A stretch of 42,974 bases of DNA. It comes from Nocardiopsis sp. JB363 (GTDB lineage Bacteria; Actinomycetota; Actinomycetes; Streptosporangiales; Streptosporangiaceae). The stretch covers positions 1 to 42,974 of the forward strand of contig NZ_FRFF01000054.1 in NCBI RefSeq assembly GCF_900143625.1. Direction: 5' to 3'. Position 1 is the stretch's first letter. Every line of letters begins with the position of its first letter. The notes under the pieces are model-generated. The model worked only from the letters and a program-made list of their open reading frames with translations, was not told the origin of the DNA and made no database searches. Positions 24,933 to 33,309 of the stretch are shown here, piece by piece. The position numbers and the translations under genes are program-made.

Positions 24933-25931
24933 TCAGGGGATGCCCTCCGGGTGGGTATCCAGCCACTCCTCGCCGTCCTCGGGTGTGGTGTAGAGGTCGA
25001 TCGGGGCCGGGGTGACGAACTCGTCGGACTTCTCGCCCGCGATGACGCTCTCGACCGTCTCACCGGCCAGGAGTCCCACCTCGATGCCGGAGATGTCGAC
25101 GTTGGCCTTGAGGATCGTGTGGTCCGACAGCGCGCGGGCGGCGTCGGTGGACATGTCGCTGCCGAAGACCACGACCTCGCCCTCCGCACCGCGGTTGCCC
25201 ACGGCGCGGACCGCGCCCATGGTGGCCCCGCCGGCTTCGCCGTAGAAGGCGTCCAGGTCGGGGTGGGCGGTGAGGAGTCGTTCGCTCACGTCGACGGCCT
25301 CGTCGATGGTGGCGCCCTCCTGGTTGGCGACGATCTGCGCGTCGGGCAGTCGGTCGAAGAGCGCGTCCTCGAATCCTTCGCGTCGCTGCACGCAGACCTC
25401 GACGAACTCGCAGTTGACGACGGCGATCTGCGGGTCCCGCACCCCTTCGCTTTCGAAGTGGTCCGCGGCGGAGTCGCCGAGCAGCCGCCCGAACTCGTGG
25501 GGGTCACCGAGGATGTAGGAGGTCACGTACTCCTGGGCGGCCTCGTCCTCGATGCAGGTGTTGTAGCAGATCACCGGCACGCCGCTCTCGTGGGCCAGGC
25601 GCAGGGCCGGGATCGAGGCGGTGGCCGAGACCGGTGACAGCACCAGGGCGTCGACGTCGGCCGATGAGGCGACGTCGACGAAGGTGCTCTCCTCCGAGGC
25701 GTCGCCGCGGGCGTTGAGCTCCAGGAGTTGGAGTTCGCGTCCGGAGTTCTCGGCGTGATTCTGCATGCCCTGACGGACTCCCGCGTAGAAGCCCTGCGCG
25801 TCCATGTAGACCACGCCGATGCGGCCGTCCTCTCCGAGCCGGGCGCCGCATCCGGCGAGTGTCAGCACGCACATGACGGCGGCGAGCGTGGCGAGCGCAC
25901 GGCCCGAGAGGCGTGGCGGTCGTCTGCCCAT
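24933..25931 (-). CDS. Sugar-binding lipoprotein of CUT2 ABC transporter
   Basis: A 332-residue periplasmic-binding-protein-like lipoprotein. The N-terminal signal ends at the lipobox LAGC (about residues 24-27), so it is membrane-anchored outside the cell. The mature part follows the ribose/galactose-binding fold (Peripla_BP_4): [52 protein letters not shown], and [17 protein letters not shown] 25931 is fixed by AGGAGG just upstream; in-frame starts further 5' lie before that ribosome site. It is the first gene of the 11-gene operon, directly downstream of the AT-rich promoter region. Confidence 0.92.
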   Translation of the reverse strand: MGRRPPRLSGRALATLAAVMCVLTLAGCGARLGEDGRIGVVYMDAQGFYAGVRQGMQNHAENSGRELQLLELNARGDASEESTFVDVASSADVDALVLSPVSATASIPALRLAHESGVPVICYNTCIEDEAAQEYVTSYILGDPHEFGRLLGDSAADHFESEGVRDPQIAVVNCEFVEVCVQRREGFEDALFDRLPDAQIVANQEGATIDEAVDVSERLLTAHPDLDAFYGEAGGATMGAVRAVGNRGAEGEVVVFGSDMSTDAARALSDHTILKANVDISGIEVGLLAGETVESVIAGEKSDEFVTPAPIDLYTTPEDGEEWLDTHPEGIP

Positions 25932-25995
25932 GGGGGTCCTCCTTGACATAGGGCGCACCGCTCACCTGCACGGACGCCTTTCTCAACTGTGCATG

Positions 25996-26047
25996 AGCAT
26001 CGCAGAGTGACCCAGGTAACGTCAATAATAAATACTAATTAATTATT
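25996..26047 (-). promoter_or_regulatory. Promoter region of the galactose operon with AT-rich island
   Basis: On the minus strand a TTGACG hexamer (26025-26020) is followed after 18 bases by GATGCT (26001-25996), a moderate -35/-10 pair about 65 bases before the first gene. Immediately upstream is an almost pure A/T stretch (26022-26050). It holds the perfect palindrome TAATTAATTA (26036-26045) inside wider arms AATAAT (26024-26029) and ATTATT (26042-26047). It may be an UP element, an operator for the operon's FadR protein, or both. Assignment is inference. Confidence 0.45.
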
Positions 26048-26069
26048 TTACGGGTGCGTGCGGGGGTGA

Positions 26070-26119
26070 CCCCCGCCCTGAACGCACGTCGGGGAGGCTC
26101 CCCGAACGGGAGCCTCCCC
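26070..26119 (-). terminator. Double hairpin after the CUT1 permease operon
   Basis: Arms GGGGAGGCTCCC (26091-26102) and GGGAGCCTCCCC (26108-26119) pair over 12 bp, and a second hairpin GCGGGGGTGACCCCCGC (26070-26086) follows on the minus strand, leading into the A/T-rich island. It begins 17 bases past the stop of the last permease gene and separates it from the galactose operon. Confidence 0.7.
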
Positions 26120-26135
26120 GGAGCACCTCCTCGCG

Positions 26136-26975
26136 CTACTTCACCGCGCCCGCCGACAGCCCGGACACGAGGTAGCGCTGGATCAGCATGAAGGCGATGA
26201 CCACCGGCAGGGAGATGGTCAGCGATGCCGCCAAGAGTTGGTTCCACAGCGTGTCGGTCTGGCTGGTGTAGAGCTTGAGCCCGATGGAGAGCGTGCGGGT
26301 CTCGGTGTCGGTCAACACCGAAGCGAACAGCACCTCGCCCCAAGCCGTGATGAACGCGAACACACCGACCGCGATGATGCCGGGCCTGGCCACCGGGAGG
26401 ATGACACGGACCAGGGCACCGACCCTGGTCGTGCCGTCGATCATCGCCGCCTCCTCCAACCCCTCGGGGATGGCGCTGAAGTACCCGGCCAGCATCCAGA
26501 TCGAGAACGGTAGGGCGAAGGTCAGATAGGTGATGATCAGCCCGAGGTAGGAACCGGTGAGCTCGATACCGAGGAGGTCTTCCACCCGGACGAAGATCAG
26601 GAAGAGCGGTAGCAGGAACAGGATGCCCGGGAACATCTGCGTCGAGAGCACCGTCATGCTGAACAGCCTCTTGCCGCGAAAACGCAGCCGCGACAGTGGA
26701 TAGGCCGCGAGCACCGCCACCAGCAGCGACAGGACCGTCGCCGTGGTCGTGACGATGAGGCTATTGACGAGGTAGCTCGCCAAGGGGATCGTCGTCCACA
26801 TGTCCACGAACGGCTGGAAGGTGAGCCGGTCGGGGAACCACGTGAACGTCCCCCGGACGTTTTCCAATGGCTTCACCGAGGTCACCACCAGCACATACAG
26901 CGGCAGCACGGTGAACACGGTGAGAAAGGTCAGAACGACCCTTCGAAACCAACGGAACCCCTTGGTCTCAATCAT
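26136..26975 (-). CDS. CUT1 sugar ABC permease (MalG-type)
   Basis: A 279-residue inner-membrane permease with six predicted helices. The EAA loop that docks the ATPase reads EEAAMIDGTTRVGALVRVILPVARPG (about residues 190-215). It ends in LVSGLSAGAVK, the standard MalG-family C-terminus. ATG 26975 has GGGGAG upstream; a GTG six bases earlier is less well spaced. It overlaps the stop of the MalF-type permease by 8 bases. No ATPase gene belongs to this set. Confidence 0.92.
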   Translation of the reverse strand: MIETKGFRWFRRVVLTFLTVFTVLPLYVLVVTSVKPLENVRGTFTWFPDRLTFQPFVDMWTTIPLASYLVNSLIVTTTATVLSLLVAVLAAYPLSRLRFRGKRLFSMTVLSTQMFPGILFLLPLFLIFVRVEDLLGIELTGSYLGLIITYLTFALPFSIWMLAGYFSAIPEGLEEAAMIDGTTRVGALVRVILPVARPGIIAVGVFAFITAWGEVLFASVLTDTETRTLSIGLKLYTSQTDTLWNQLLAASLTISLPVVIAFMLIQRYLVSGLSAGAVK

Positions 26976-27957
26976 TGCCACTCCCCTTGGGCAGCACCAT
27001 TCGGACGTACATCGCCGACGCGACGATCAGCACGACCAGCAGCATCACACTCATCGCGGCGCCCAACCCGAAGTTCCAGTTGACGAAGGAATGCTCATAG
27101 ATGAGTGGCGATATCAACCGTGCGCTCTCGGGCGAGGTATCACCGAAGAGCAGATAGGGGATGTTGAACTCGTTGAACGTCCACAACCCCATGACGAGCA
27201 GGACGACCAGATTCGCCGGTCGGATCATGGGAAGCGTGATATTGGTGAACCGTTTCCAGGTCGAGGCGCCGTCGATGGCGGCGGCCTCGTACACGTCCGC
27301 GGGAATACTCTGTAGCGCCGCCAACAACATCAAGAACGCGAACGGCCACAGGCGCCACACCGACACGATCACCAGCACCCAGAACGCGTTCTCACCGATG
27401 AGCCAGAAAGGACGTTCGTCCAACAGGCCCAGGTCCTGCACGAGTACGCGGTTGACCATGCCATCGCGCTGGTTGAACATGAACGCCCAGAGAATGGCGG
27501 CGACGTAGACCGGCAGCGCGTAAGGCACCAGGAACAGCGTGCGAAGCACGCCGCGCCCCCGGAACTTCGTGTTCAGCGCGACGGCCGCCGCCATGCCCAG
27601 CGCCCACGACAACCCCACCACCAGCACCGTGTAGACGATGGTGCGGATCAGGCTTTCGAACAGGGCGTTGCCCAGGGCGCTCCCGGGATCGAGACCGCGT
27701 ACGAAGTTGTCGAACCAGACGAACGGCGCCGTCGTCCATCGCCGGATGGTCAGCTGCGTCAGCGAGGTGAACGAGATGTAGATCCCCAGGAGCATGGGGA
27801 TGATGTGGATCGATAACTCCAGCACCGCCGCCGGCAGAATCATGCCGTACGGCAGGAACCAGCCCGGTCGGCGCGACCGTTTCCGGCCGGACCCGGACTC
27901 GGGCGCGGACCCGGACTCGGGCACGGCACCGGACCGCGGTTCTTCGGTGAACGACAT
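26968..27957 (-). CDS. CUT1 sugar ABC permease (MalF-type)
   Basis: A 329-residue permease. The first 30 residues are charged and contain a short repetitive Gly/Ser/Pro/Glu segment (PESGSAPESGSG), then the membrane part starts at WFLPYGMILPAAVLELSI. The EAA loop is YEAAAIDGASTWKRFTNITLPMIRPA. Start MSFTEE at 27957 has GGAGGG upstream. It lies between the binding protein and the MalG-type subunit, with the order typical for oligosaccharide or disaccharide importers. Substrate is unknown because no glycosidase is nearby. Confidence 0.92.
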   Translation of the reverse strand: MSFTEEPRSGAVPESGSAPESGSGRKRSRRPGWFLPYGMILPAAVLELSIHIIPMLLGIYISFTSLTQLTIRRWTTAPFVWFDNFVRGLDPGSALGNALFESLIRTIVYTVLVVGLSWALGMAAAVALNTKFRGRGVLRTLFLVPYALPVYVAAILWAFMFNQRDGMVNRVLVQDLGLLDERPFWLIGENAFWVLVIVSVWRLWPFAFLMLLAALQSIPADVYEAAAIDGASTWKRFTNITLPMIRPANLVVLLVMGLWTFNEFNIPYLLFGDTSPESARLISPLIYEHSFVNWNFGLGAAMSVMLLVVLIVASAMYVRMVLPKGSGND

Positions 27958-28022
27958 CTGGTGCCCTCCATCGGTCGGCCGCCCCACCTCGTGGGCGAGA
28001 CGGCCGACGGGGTACTCCGCGC

Positions 28023-29339
28023 TCAGTTCGCGGCGTCCATCTCGGCCTCGGCGTCCTCCATGGCCTGACGGATGTCGGCCTCGGTGATCTCGCTTCCGGT
28101 CGCGATGTCGGCGAAGATCCCACCGATCGCCGCACCGAGCACCGTCTCCATCTGTCCCTCTTCGGGGATCAACGGCATCGGTTCGGAGTGTTCGGAGAGG
28201 ATCCGTTGGAAGGTGTCCATCGACTCGTCCTGGAGGTCTTCGTTGTCGTAGGACTCGGTGGCCACCGGCAGCGTCTGGAACTCTTGCGAGAGGTAGACCT
28301 GCTCCTCCGGGCTGGTCAGGTGCTCGACCAGCTGCAACGCGCCCTCTTGGTCGTCGGTGTCGTTGAAGACACTGATGTTGATGCCGGCCGCGATGCTCTG
28401 CACCGGCTCCCCCGGGAGTGGGTCGAGTACGGGCACCTCGGCGATCTCGTAGTCGTCGAAATCGCGAGCGGCCATGGTGGTACGGGCGCTGCCCTGCACG
28501 ATGATCATGGCCGAGCGCTCATCGACGAAGTCGCTGATGGCCTGGGTGCCGTCGCTGAACTCGGCGCTGCTGGGGTCGACGACGTCCTCCGTGGCCATCA
28601 GGTCCACCCACTGCTTGACCGCGGCGACCTGCTCGTCGGAGGAGAAGGTGGGCCCCTGCTCCGCCCACAGGTGTCCGCCCTGCTGTCGACCGAGGATGAA
28701 GGCCATGTGGGAGTTCTGACGCTCGTTGCCGCCCTCCAGCCCGAATCCGTACTGGTCGATCTCACCATCGTCATCGGTGTCACGGGTCAACTCGTTCGCG
28801 GTGTCGACGAACTCCTCCCACGTCGCGGGCGGCTCTTCGATGCCCGCCTCCTCGAACATGGTGGGGTTGTAGAACAACGCGTAGGACAGGCCGTAGAGCG
28901 GCACCGACGTCGGGGGTTGTCCCTCGGCGCCACCCGTGGCGAAGCTGCTGGTGACGAAGCGTTCCTCTCCGCCCACCGCCTCCAGTTCCGCGCCTTCGAA
29001 GGGCACGAAGGCACCCGTCTCCTGAAGGCTGGCCGCCCAGGTGTTGCCGATGTTGAGCACATCGGGCGAATTGCCGCTACTGACCGCGGTGAGGACGCGG
29101 TTGTACAACTCACTCCAGGGGACGACCTCCAGTTCGACCTCGATTCCGGTCTCCTCCGTGAAGCGGTCGAGCGCGGGCTGGAGGACCTCCAGGTCCTCCT
29201 CCACACTCGCGCCCTGATTACTGGCCCAATAGGTCAGGGTGTCGCCCTCGGAACCTTCGTCGGGACCGCAGGCGGTCAATGCGGCGACGAGTCCGAGCGC
29301 GGTCGAAGCGGACAACACCGCTCTGGCGGAAATCTTCAC
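28023..29339 (-). CDS. Sugar-binding lipoprotein of CUT1 ABC transporter
   Basis: A 438-residue solute-binding lipoprotein. The signal peptide ends at lipobox LTAC (about residues 21-24). The mature protein is the SBP_bac_1 (MalE-like) fold: [61 protein letters not shown], and [26 protein letters not shown] strongly acidic C-terminus ([11 protein letters not shown]) ends it. It is the first gene of the three-gene importer and lies behind a LacI-type palindrome at 29448-29461. The encoded sugar cannot be named from sequence alone. Confidence 0.92.
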   Translation of the reverse strand: MKISARAVLSASTALGLVAALTACGPDEGSEGDTLTYWASNQGASVEEDLEVLQPALDRFTEETGIEVELEVVPWSELYNRVLTAVSSGNSPDVLNIGNTWAASLQETGAFVPFEGAELEAVGGEERFVTSSFATGGAEGQPPTSVPLYGLSYALFYNPTMFEEAGIEEPPATWEEFVDTANELTRDTDDDGEIDQYGFGLEGGNERQNSHMAFILGRQQGGHLWAEQGPTFSSDEQVAAVKQWVDLMATEDVVDPSSAEFSDGTQAISDFVDERSAMIIVQGSARTTMAARDFDDYEIAEVPVLDPLPGEPVQSIAAGINISVFNDTDDQEGALQLVEHLTSPEEQVYLSQEFQTLPVATESYDNEDLQDESMDTFQRILSEHSEPMPLIPEEGQMETVLGAAIGGIFADIATGSEITEADIRQAMEDAEAEMDAAN

Positions 29340-29447
29340 GACCGTCTCCGTTTCCTATTGGTCATGCGCACCCGCCCGTCACCGACGGTTCGAAGCGCAA
29401 GGGAATCGACCGGCCACGTGTTCTCCGATCGGCATCCGACCAATCAG

Positions 29448-29486
29448 GTAAACCGGTTTACTTCGCAAGTGTAAATGGGATTTTAC
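29448..29486 (-). promoter_or_regulatory. LacI-type operator palindrome and second half-site pair before the CUT1 operon
   Basis: GTAAACCGGTTTAC (29448-29461) is a perfect 14-bp palindrome with the central CG typical of LacI-family sites, 109 bases upstream of the binding-protein start. A second pair with the same half-sites, GTAAA (29471-29475) and TTTAC (29482-29486), lies 10 bases further upstream. The LacI gene at 30288-31340 is the obvious candidate binder. Binding is inferred. Confidence 0.65.
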
Positions 29487-29508
29487 GCACACAGGAGAGG
29501 TGGTTGTC

Positions 29509-29534
29509 AACTACCCGTGACTGAAGTCCACGGG
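29509..29534 (-). ncRNA. IS200/IS605 right-end hairpin (possible omega-RNA scaffold remnant)
   Basis: On the minus strand, downstream of the TnpB relic, CCCGTG (29534-29529) and CACGGG (29519-29514) pair around a 9-nt loop containing CTTCAG, followed by TAGTTGAC. This is the form of right ends of actinobacterial TnpB elements, where the 3' part of the omega RNA is encoded. The transposon boundary should lie near 29508. Whether RNA is still made is unknown. Confidence 0.5.
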
Positions 29535-29592
29535 CTTGCGGGTAGGCGCCCACCTGGTGGATGGATCCCACCTCCCGCGTCCGACACACCTC

Positions 29593-30242
29593 CTATGTGG
29601 AGGGTGCTGGGGCGGTTGACCAACGCCCCGCTATCCACGCCACTTCGCCTCGGTGGGCGAGGTTGCGTGCAGCATTGACATCGGCGTGCAACACCACACC
29701 ACAGCTTCGGCAGACGAACCGGTTTCTGGTGGGCCGGTTGCGTCTGCTGGTGTGGTCGCACTCCGAGCACGTCTGAGAGGTGTAGGCCGGCCACGGATGC
29801 CCCGAAGGTCCCCCAGGACGATCCCGTGATCGGTGCGTTCGGCCCGCTCCACGATGCGCTTGGAAATCGTGTGGTTCACATCCCGCGCCCGCCGCGCCTC
29901 CCGGCGACGCAGACGCTTCAACACCCGTTTGGCGCGGAGTTCGTTCTGCTGCCTGCGCTGCCGGTTCAGGTGGCGTCCGACGAACCGGTCCCCGGTGGAG
30001 GTGGCCCGCTGACGGCGCGGGGAGCCCTTCCGGCCCAGGTTCCCGGCCTTCAGGTTCGCCTGCCGGGTGGTGTAGGCATCGCACACCTTGCCCAGTACCC
30101 GCATCGTCGGCTGCGCCGACAAGACGAACCTGGCTTTCAACTCGTGGTAGACGGCCTCGTTGCAGGCACGCAGGGTCGCCTGTAGTGCCTGCGCCTGTTC
30201 CGGCGAAGGCGGCAGCTTGACCCGCACCACCAGCTTCATCAC
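29593..30242 (-). pseudogene. Decayed TnpB (IS200/IS605 OrfB) with internal deletions and frameshift
   Basis: The N-terminus MKLVVRVKLPPSPEQAQALQ and the phrase CDAYTTRQANLKAGN are standard TnpB. The expected middle part with the first RuvC aspartate (GVDLG region) is missing: SPRRQR joins directly to TSTGDRFVGRHLNR. The second acidic motif reads VLGDLRGIR where active TnpB has LEDL, so the catalytic Glu is Gly. Near 29784-29800 the helix between GIRGR and PAYTSQ is gone and the reading frame shifts. The C-terminus continues in another frame with an intact zinc ribbon (TCSECDH and CRSCG) and HADVNAARN. No tnpA is present. It lies between the LacI gene and the importer it probably controls. 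Confidence 0.88.
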
Positions 30243-30287
30243 CGAACACGCTGACCACCCCCGACCAGGACGCGGGGGGTGGAACCG

Positions 30288-31340
30288 TTACCCGAGTGGA
30301 CCCGGCCGCCCGGAGGACTCCCTCAGACAAAGCCCACCGGTCAGCACTGTCGACAGCGGCGGTTCCTGTCCCTTGAGCATGTCCAGCAGAATGCGGGCCC
30401 CCGCGCTGCCCAATGCTCGGTGCCTGCTACGGACGGTCGTCAGCGGCGGCGAGACGAACGAGGCCAGGGGAATGTCGTCGAACCCGGCCACAGCCATGTC
30501 GTCGGGAACCACCAGCCCGGCTTTCCCCAATACCGAGTAGCCTCCGACGGCCATGATGTCGCTGCCGTAGAAGATGGCCGTGGGGCGTTCGTCGACGTGC
30601 AGGTCGATGAGGCGCTGTGTGGCCCGGGCTCCACCTTCGATCGTGTAACCCCCCTGTTCCTCGACCGGGCCCGGTTCCAGCCCGAACTCGCGGACCGCCT
30701 GCTCCCAGTGGCGCCTGCGCTGGAACGCGTGCAGCATGTCGGGAGCGCCCTGGACATGGGCGATACGACGATGGCCCGCCTCGACGAAGCTCCGCACGAG
30801 ACCGCGGATCGCCTCCTCGGAGTCGATGGTGACGGAAGGGAGGTCCGTGGAGCCCTCGGGCACACCGACCACGACGGCGGGCGCGCCCACACGGCGCAAC
30901 AACTCGGGACGGCCGTCGTCCACCCGCAGGTCGGTGACGAGGAAACCGTCGACGAAGCGGTCATTGAACAACCGCTCGTAGGTCGCGGTCTCGGTCCGGG
31001 TGTCGGGCACGAAGCGGATGACGGTGGCGTGCTCCTCGCCGGAGAGCACCGACTCGATACCCGACAGGACCGAGGGGAAGAACGCGTCGAAGTCGAGTAT
31101 CTCGGGGGAACGGCGCACCACCAGACCGATGGTGCCCAGCGGCTTGCCATTGAGCGCTCGTGCGGCGTAACTCGGGCTCCAGCCCAAGTCCACCGCCGCC
31201 TGACGAATGCGCTCACGGGTGTCTGAACTGGCCCCGGTGCCGCTGTTCAACGCCCGCGACACCGCGCCCTTGGACACGCCCGCTCGTCTGGCGACGTCAC
31301 TGATCGTGGGACGCTTTCGTCCCGTGTTCCCACTCGTCAT
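30288..31340 (-). CDS. LacI-family transcriptional regulator of the CUT1 importer
   Basis: A 350-residue repressor. The helix-turn-helix is TISDVARRAGVSKGAVSRALN (about residues 11-31), followed by the hinge helix SPSYAARALNGKPLGTIGLV. The ligand domain is Peripla_BP_3 type: FDAFFPSVLSGIESVLSGEEH, GFLVTDLRVDDGR, TIDSEEAIRGLVRSFVEAGHRRIAHVQG, and VAGFDDIPLASFVSPPLTTVRS. ATG 31340 is chosen; an in-frame GTG at 31370 is possible. The gene reads toward the CUT1 operon on the same strand, interrupted by the TnpB relic. The palindrome at 29448-29461 is a plausible target. Confidence 0.92.
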   Translation of the reverse strand: MTSGNTGRKRPTISDVARRAGVSKGAVSRALNSGTGASSDTRERIRQAAVDLGWSPSYAARALNGKPLGTIGLVVRRSPEILDFDAFFPSVLSGIESVLSGEEHATVIRFVPDTRTETATYERLFNDRFVDGFLVTDLRVDDGRPELLRRVGAPAVVVGVPEGSTDLPSVTIDSEEAIRGLVRSFVEAGHRRIAHVQGAPDMLHAFQRRRHWEQAVREFGLEPGPVEEQGGYTIEGGARATQRLIDLHVDERPTAIFYGSDIMAVGGYSVLGKAGLVVPDDMAVAGFDDIPLASFVSPPLTTVRSRHRALGSAGARILLDMLKGQEPPLSTVLTGGLCLRESSGRPGPLG

Positions 31341-31347
31341 AGGGGGG

Positions 31348-31353
31348 ATGATA
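31348..31353 (-). promoter_or_regulatory. -10 element for a probably leaderless LacI transcript
   Basis: On the minus strand TATCAT (31353-31348) is followed by seven bases (CCCCCCT) and the ATG at 31340. The region lacks a purine-rich ribosome site, consistent with a leaderless start. No clear -35 hexamer is visible. Confidence 0.45.
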
Positions 31354-31406
31354 GTGGGACCGGGGTCCACACCCGATTCGGCCGTATCCGGGCGCGGACC
31401 CCTGAC

Positions 31407-32240
31407 TCACCCCTGGGAGCGCGGTTCGTCGTGCAGCGGTTCCACGGGCGGGGCGGTTCCGCCCTGGAGCTCGTGTTGCAGGGCGTCGAGTTCGGCGCCC
31501 CCGGCCATGTGGTGGGTGAGCGCCTCCGGGGACAGGTTCTCGCGGGGCTCGTCCAGTTCCACCGCACCCAACTTGAGCACGGTGAAGTGATCACCGACCA
31601 GGTGGGCGTGGTGGGGGTTGTGGGTGATGAACACGACGCCCAGCCCGGCCTCGCGAGCGGCGTTGACGTACTTGAGCACCACCCCGGACTGTTTGACCCC
31701 GAGCGCGGCGGTGGGCTCGTCCAGGATGAGCACCCGCGCCCCGAAGTAGATGGCGCGGGCGATCGCCACCACCTGGCGTTGCCCGCCGGACAGGTGGCCC
31801 ACGGACGCGTCGATGTCGGGCAGGTCGATGCCCATCTTGCGCAGTTCGGTGTCGGCGATGGAACGCATGCGCGCCACGTCGAGCATCGACAGCGGGCCCC
31901 GGCCTCGGCGCAGTTCCGAACCGAGGAAGAAGTTGCGCCACACCGGCATGAGCGGAACCAGCGCCAGGTCCTGGTAGACGGTGGCGATGCCCCGGTCCAG
32001 GGCCTGACGCGGCGAGGTGAGGGCCACGTGTTCGCCGTCCACCAGGTACTCCCCCGCGGTGGGGGCGTACAGGCCGGAGAGGATCTTGATGAGGGTGGAC
32101 TTCCCGGCACCGTTGTCACCGAGCACACAGGTGACCCGTCGGGCGTGGACCCGCAGGTCGACACCGGTCAGGGCACGGATGTTGCCGAAGTGGCGGTGCA
32201 CGCCGCGCAGCTCCAGCAGGGGTGTGTCGTCGTTGCCCAT
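31407..32240 (-). CDS. Single-domain CUT2 sugar ABC ATPase (FrcA-like), inositol importer
   Basis: A 277-residue ATPase with one nucleotide-binding domain, unlike the duplicated RbsA type. Walker A is [10 protein letters not shown]-loop [11 protein letters not shown], signature [14 protein letters not shown], Walker [14 protein letters not shown], and H-loop [16 protein letters not shown]. The last phrase is typical of the FrcA/inositol-transport branch. ATG 32240 follows GGAGGTGA. It is the last gene of the inositol operon; about 35 residues after the core form a Pro/Glu-rich tail. Coupling to the adjacent permease is expected. Confidence 0.9.
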   Translation of the reverse strand: MGNDDTPLLELRGVHRHFGNIRALTGVDLRVHARRVTCVLGDNGAGKSTLIKILSGLYAPTAGEYLVDGEHVALTSPRQALDRGIATVYQDLALVPLMPVWRNFFLGSELRRGRGPLSMLDVARMRSIADTELRKMGIDLPDIDASVGHLSGGQRQVVAIARAIYFGARVLILDEPTAALGVKQSGVVLKYVNAAREAGLGVVFITHNPHHAHLVGDHFTVLKLGAVELDEPRENLSPEALTHHMAGGAELDALQHELQGGTAPPVEPLHDEPRSQG

Positions 32241-32242
32241 GG

Positions 32243-33307
32243 TCACCTCCGGTTGGCCTGGGTGCGCACCCAGCCGTTGATCACGACGGCGGCGAGCAGC
32301 ATCGCGCCGACGAAGAACATGACCAGATTGTTGTCCCATCCGGCGTAGACAATGCCCTGGCGGGTCATGCCGTAGATGAACGCGCCGATGGCGGCGCCGA
32401 TCACCGTGCCGTACCCGCCGGTGAGCAGGCACCCGCCCACGACGGCGGCCATGATGTACAGCAGTTCGTTGCCCACACCCTCGCCGGACTGGACGGTGTT
32501 GAAGGCGAAGAGCAGGTGCATGCCGGAGAACCAGGCGAAGAAGCCCACCGTCATGAACAGGCCGATCTTGACGCGGGCGACGGGGACACCGACGGCGCGG
32601 GCGCTCTCGGCGTCGCCGCCCACCGCGTAGATCCAGTTGCCCACGCGGGTGCGCACCAGCACCCAGGTGGCCAGGGCCACGAACAGCAGCCACCACAGGA
32701 CGGTGACGCGCACCGACACCCCGCCCAGGGAGAAGGTGGAGGCGAACACCGCCCGCGCCGACTCGAACCCGTCCATGTCGGAGATGTCGCGGGTGGACAC
32801 TCCCCCGGTGACCAGGCGGGTGACCGCGATGTTGATGCCCTGGAGCATGAGGAACATCGACAGGGTGACCAGGAAGCTGGGCAGTCGGGTGCGGGTGAGG
32901 ATCCACCCGTTGAGGAACCCCACGGCCAGGGAGATCGCGAGCGCGAACAGGGCGCCGACCCACACGTTCAGCGAGAACCACCAGGCGAACATGGACGCGG
33001 TCAGCGCCGAGGTGATGACGGCCACGCCGGCGGACAGGTCGAACTCGCCGCCGATCATCAGCAGGGCCACGCCCACCGCCATGATGCCGATGGTGGAGCC
33101 CGCGTAGAGGATGGTGGCCATGGCCGAACCCGTGCGGAAGGGTTCGGCGATGGTGAAGAACACCGCGAACACGACGACGGCGCCCAGCAACGACCCGACC
33201 TCGGGGCGGGTCAGGAAGCGGCGTAGTGGGCCCCGGCGGCCCACGCGCAGTGTCTTCTCCCCGCCCTCGGCGGCGGGAGGCACCTTGGGTGCCACTGTGC
33301 TGCCCAT
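32243..33307 (-). CDS. CUT2 ABC permease, inositol importer
   Basis: A 354-residue permease with about nine hydrophobic segments. It shows the CUT2 signature [45 protein letters not shown], and the ATPase-contact loop [27 protein letters not shown]. Start at 33307 (MGSTVAP) has GAGGGGAA upstream. Only two bases separate it from both the upstream lipoprotein gene and the downstream ATPase gene, so the three are translated from one message. myo-Inositol is the expected cargo given the iol genes. Confidence 0.9.
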   Translation of the reverse strand: MGSTVAPKVPPAAEGGEKTLRVGRRGPLRRFLTRPEVGSLLGAVVVFAVFFTIAEPFRTGSAMATILYAGSTIGIMAVGVALLMIGGEFDLSAGVAVITSALTASMFAWWFSLNVWVGALFALAISLAVGFLNGWILTRTRLPSFLVTLSMFLMLQGINIAVTRLVTGGVSTRDISDMDGFESARAVFASTFSLGGVSVRVTVLWWLLFVALATWVLVRTRVGNWIYAVGGDAESARAVGVPVARVKIGLFMTVGFFAWFSGMHLLFAFNTVQSGEGVGNELLYIMAAVVGGCLLTGGYGTVIGAAIGAFIYGMTRQGIVYAGWDNNLVMFFVGAMLLAAVVINGWVRTQANRR

Positions 33308-33309
33308 GG

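Noticed and set aside
31407..31440. Extension of the ABC ATPase tail as a separate small gene
   Set aside because: It is in the same frame as the ATPase and continuous with it.
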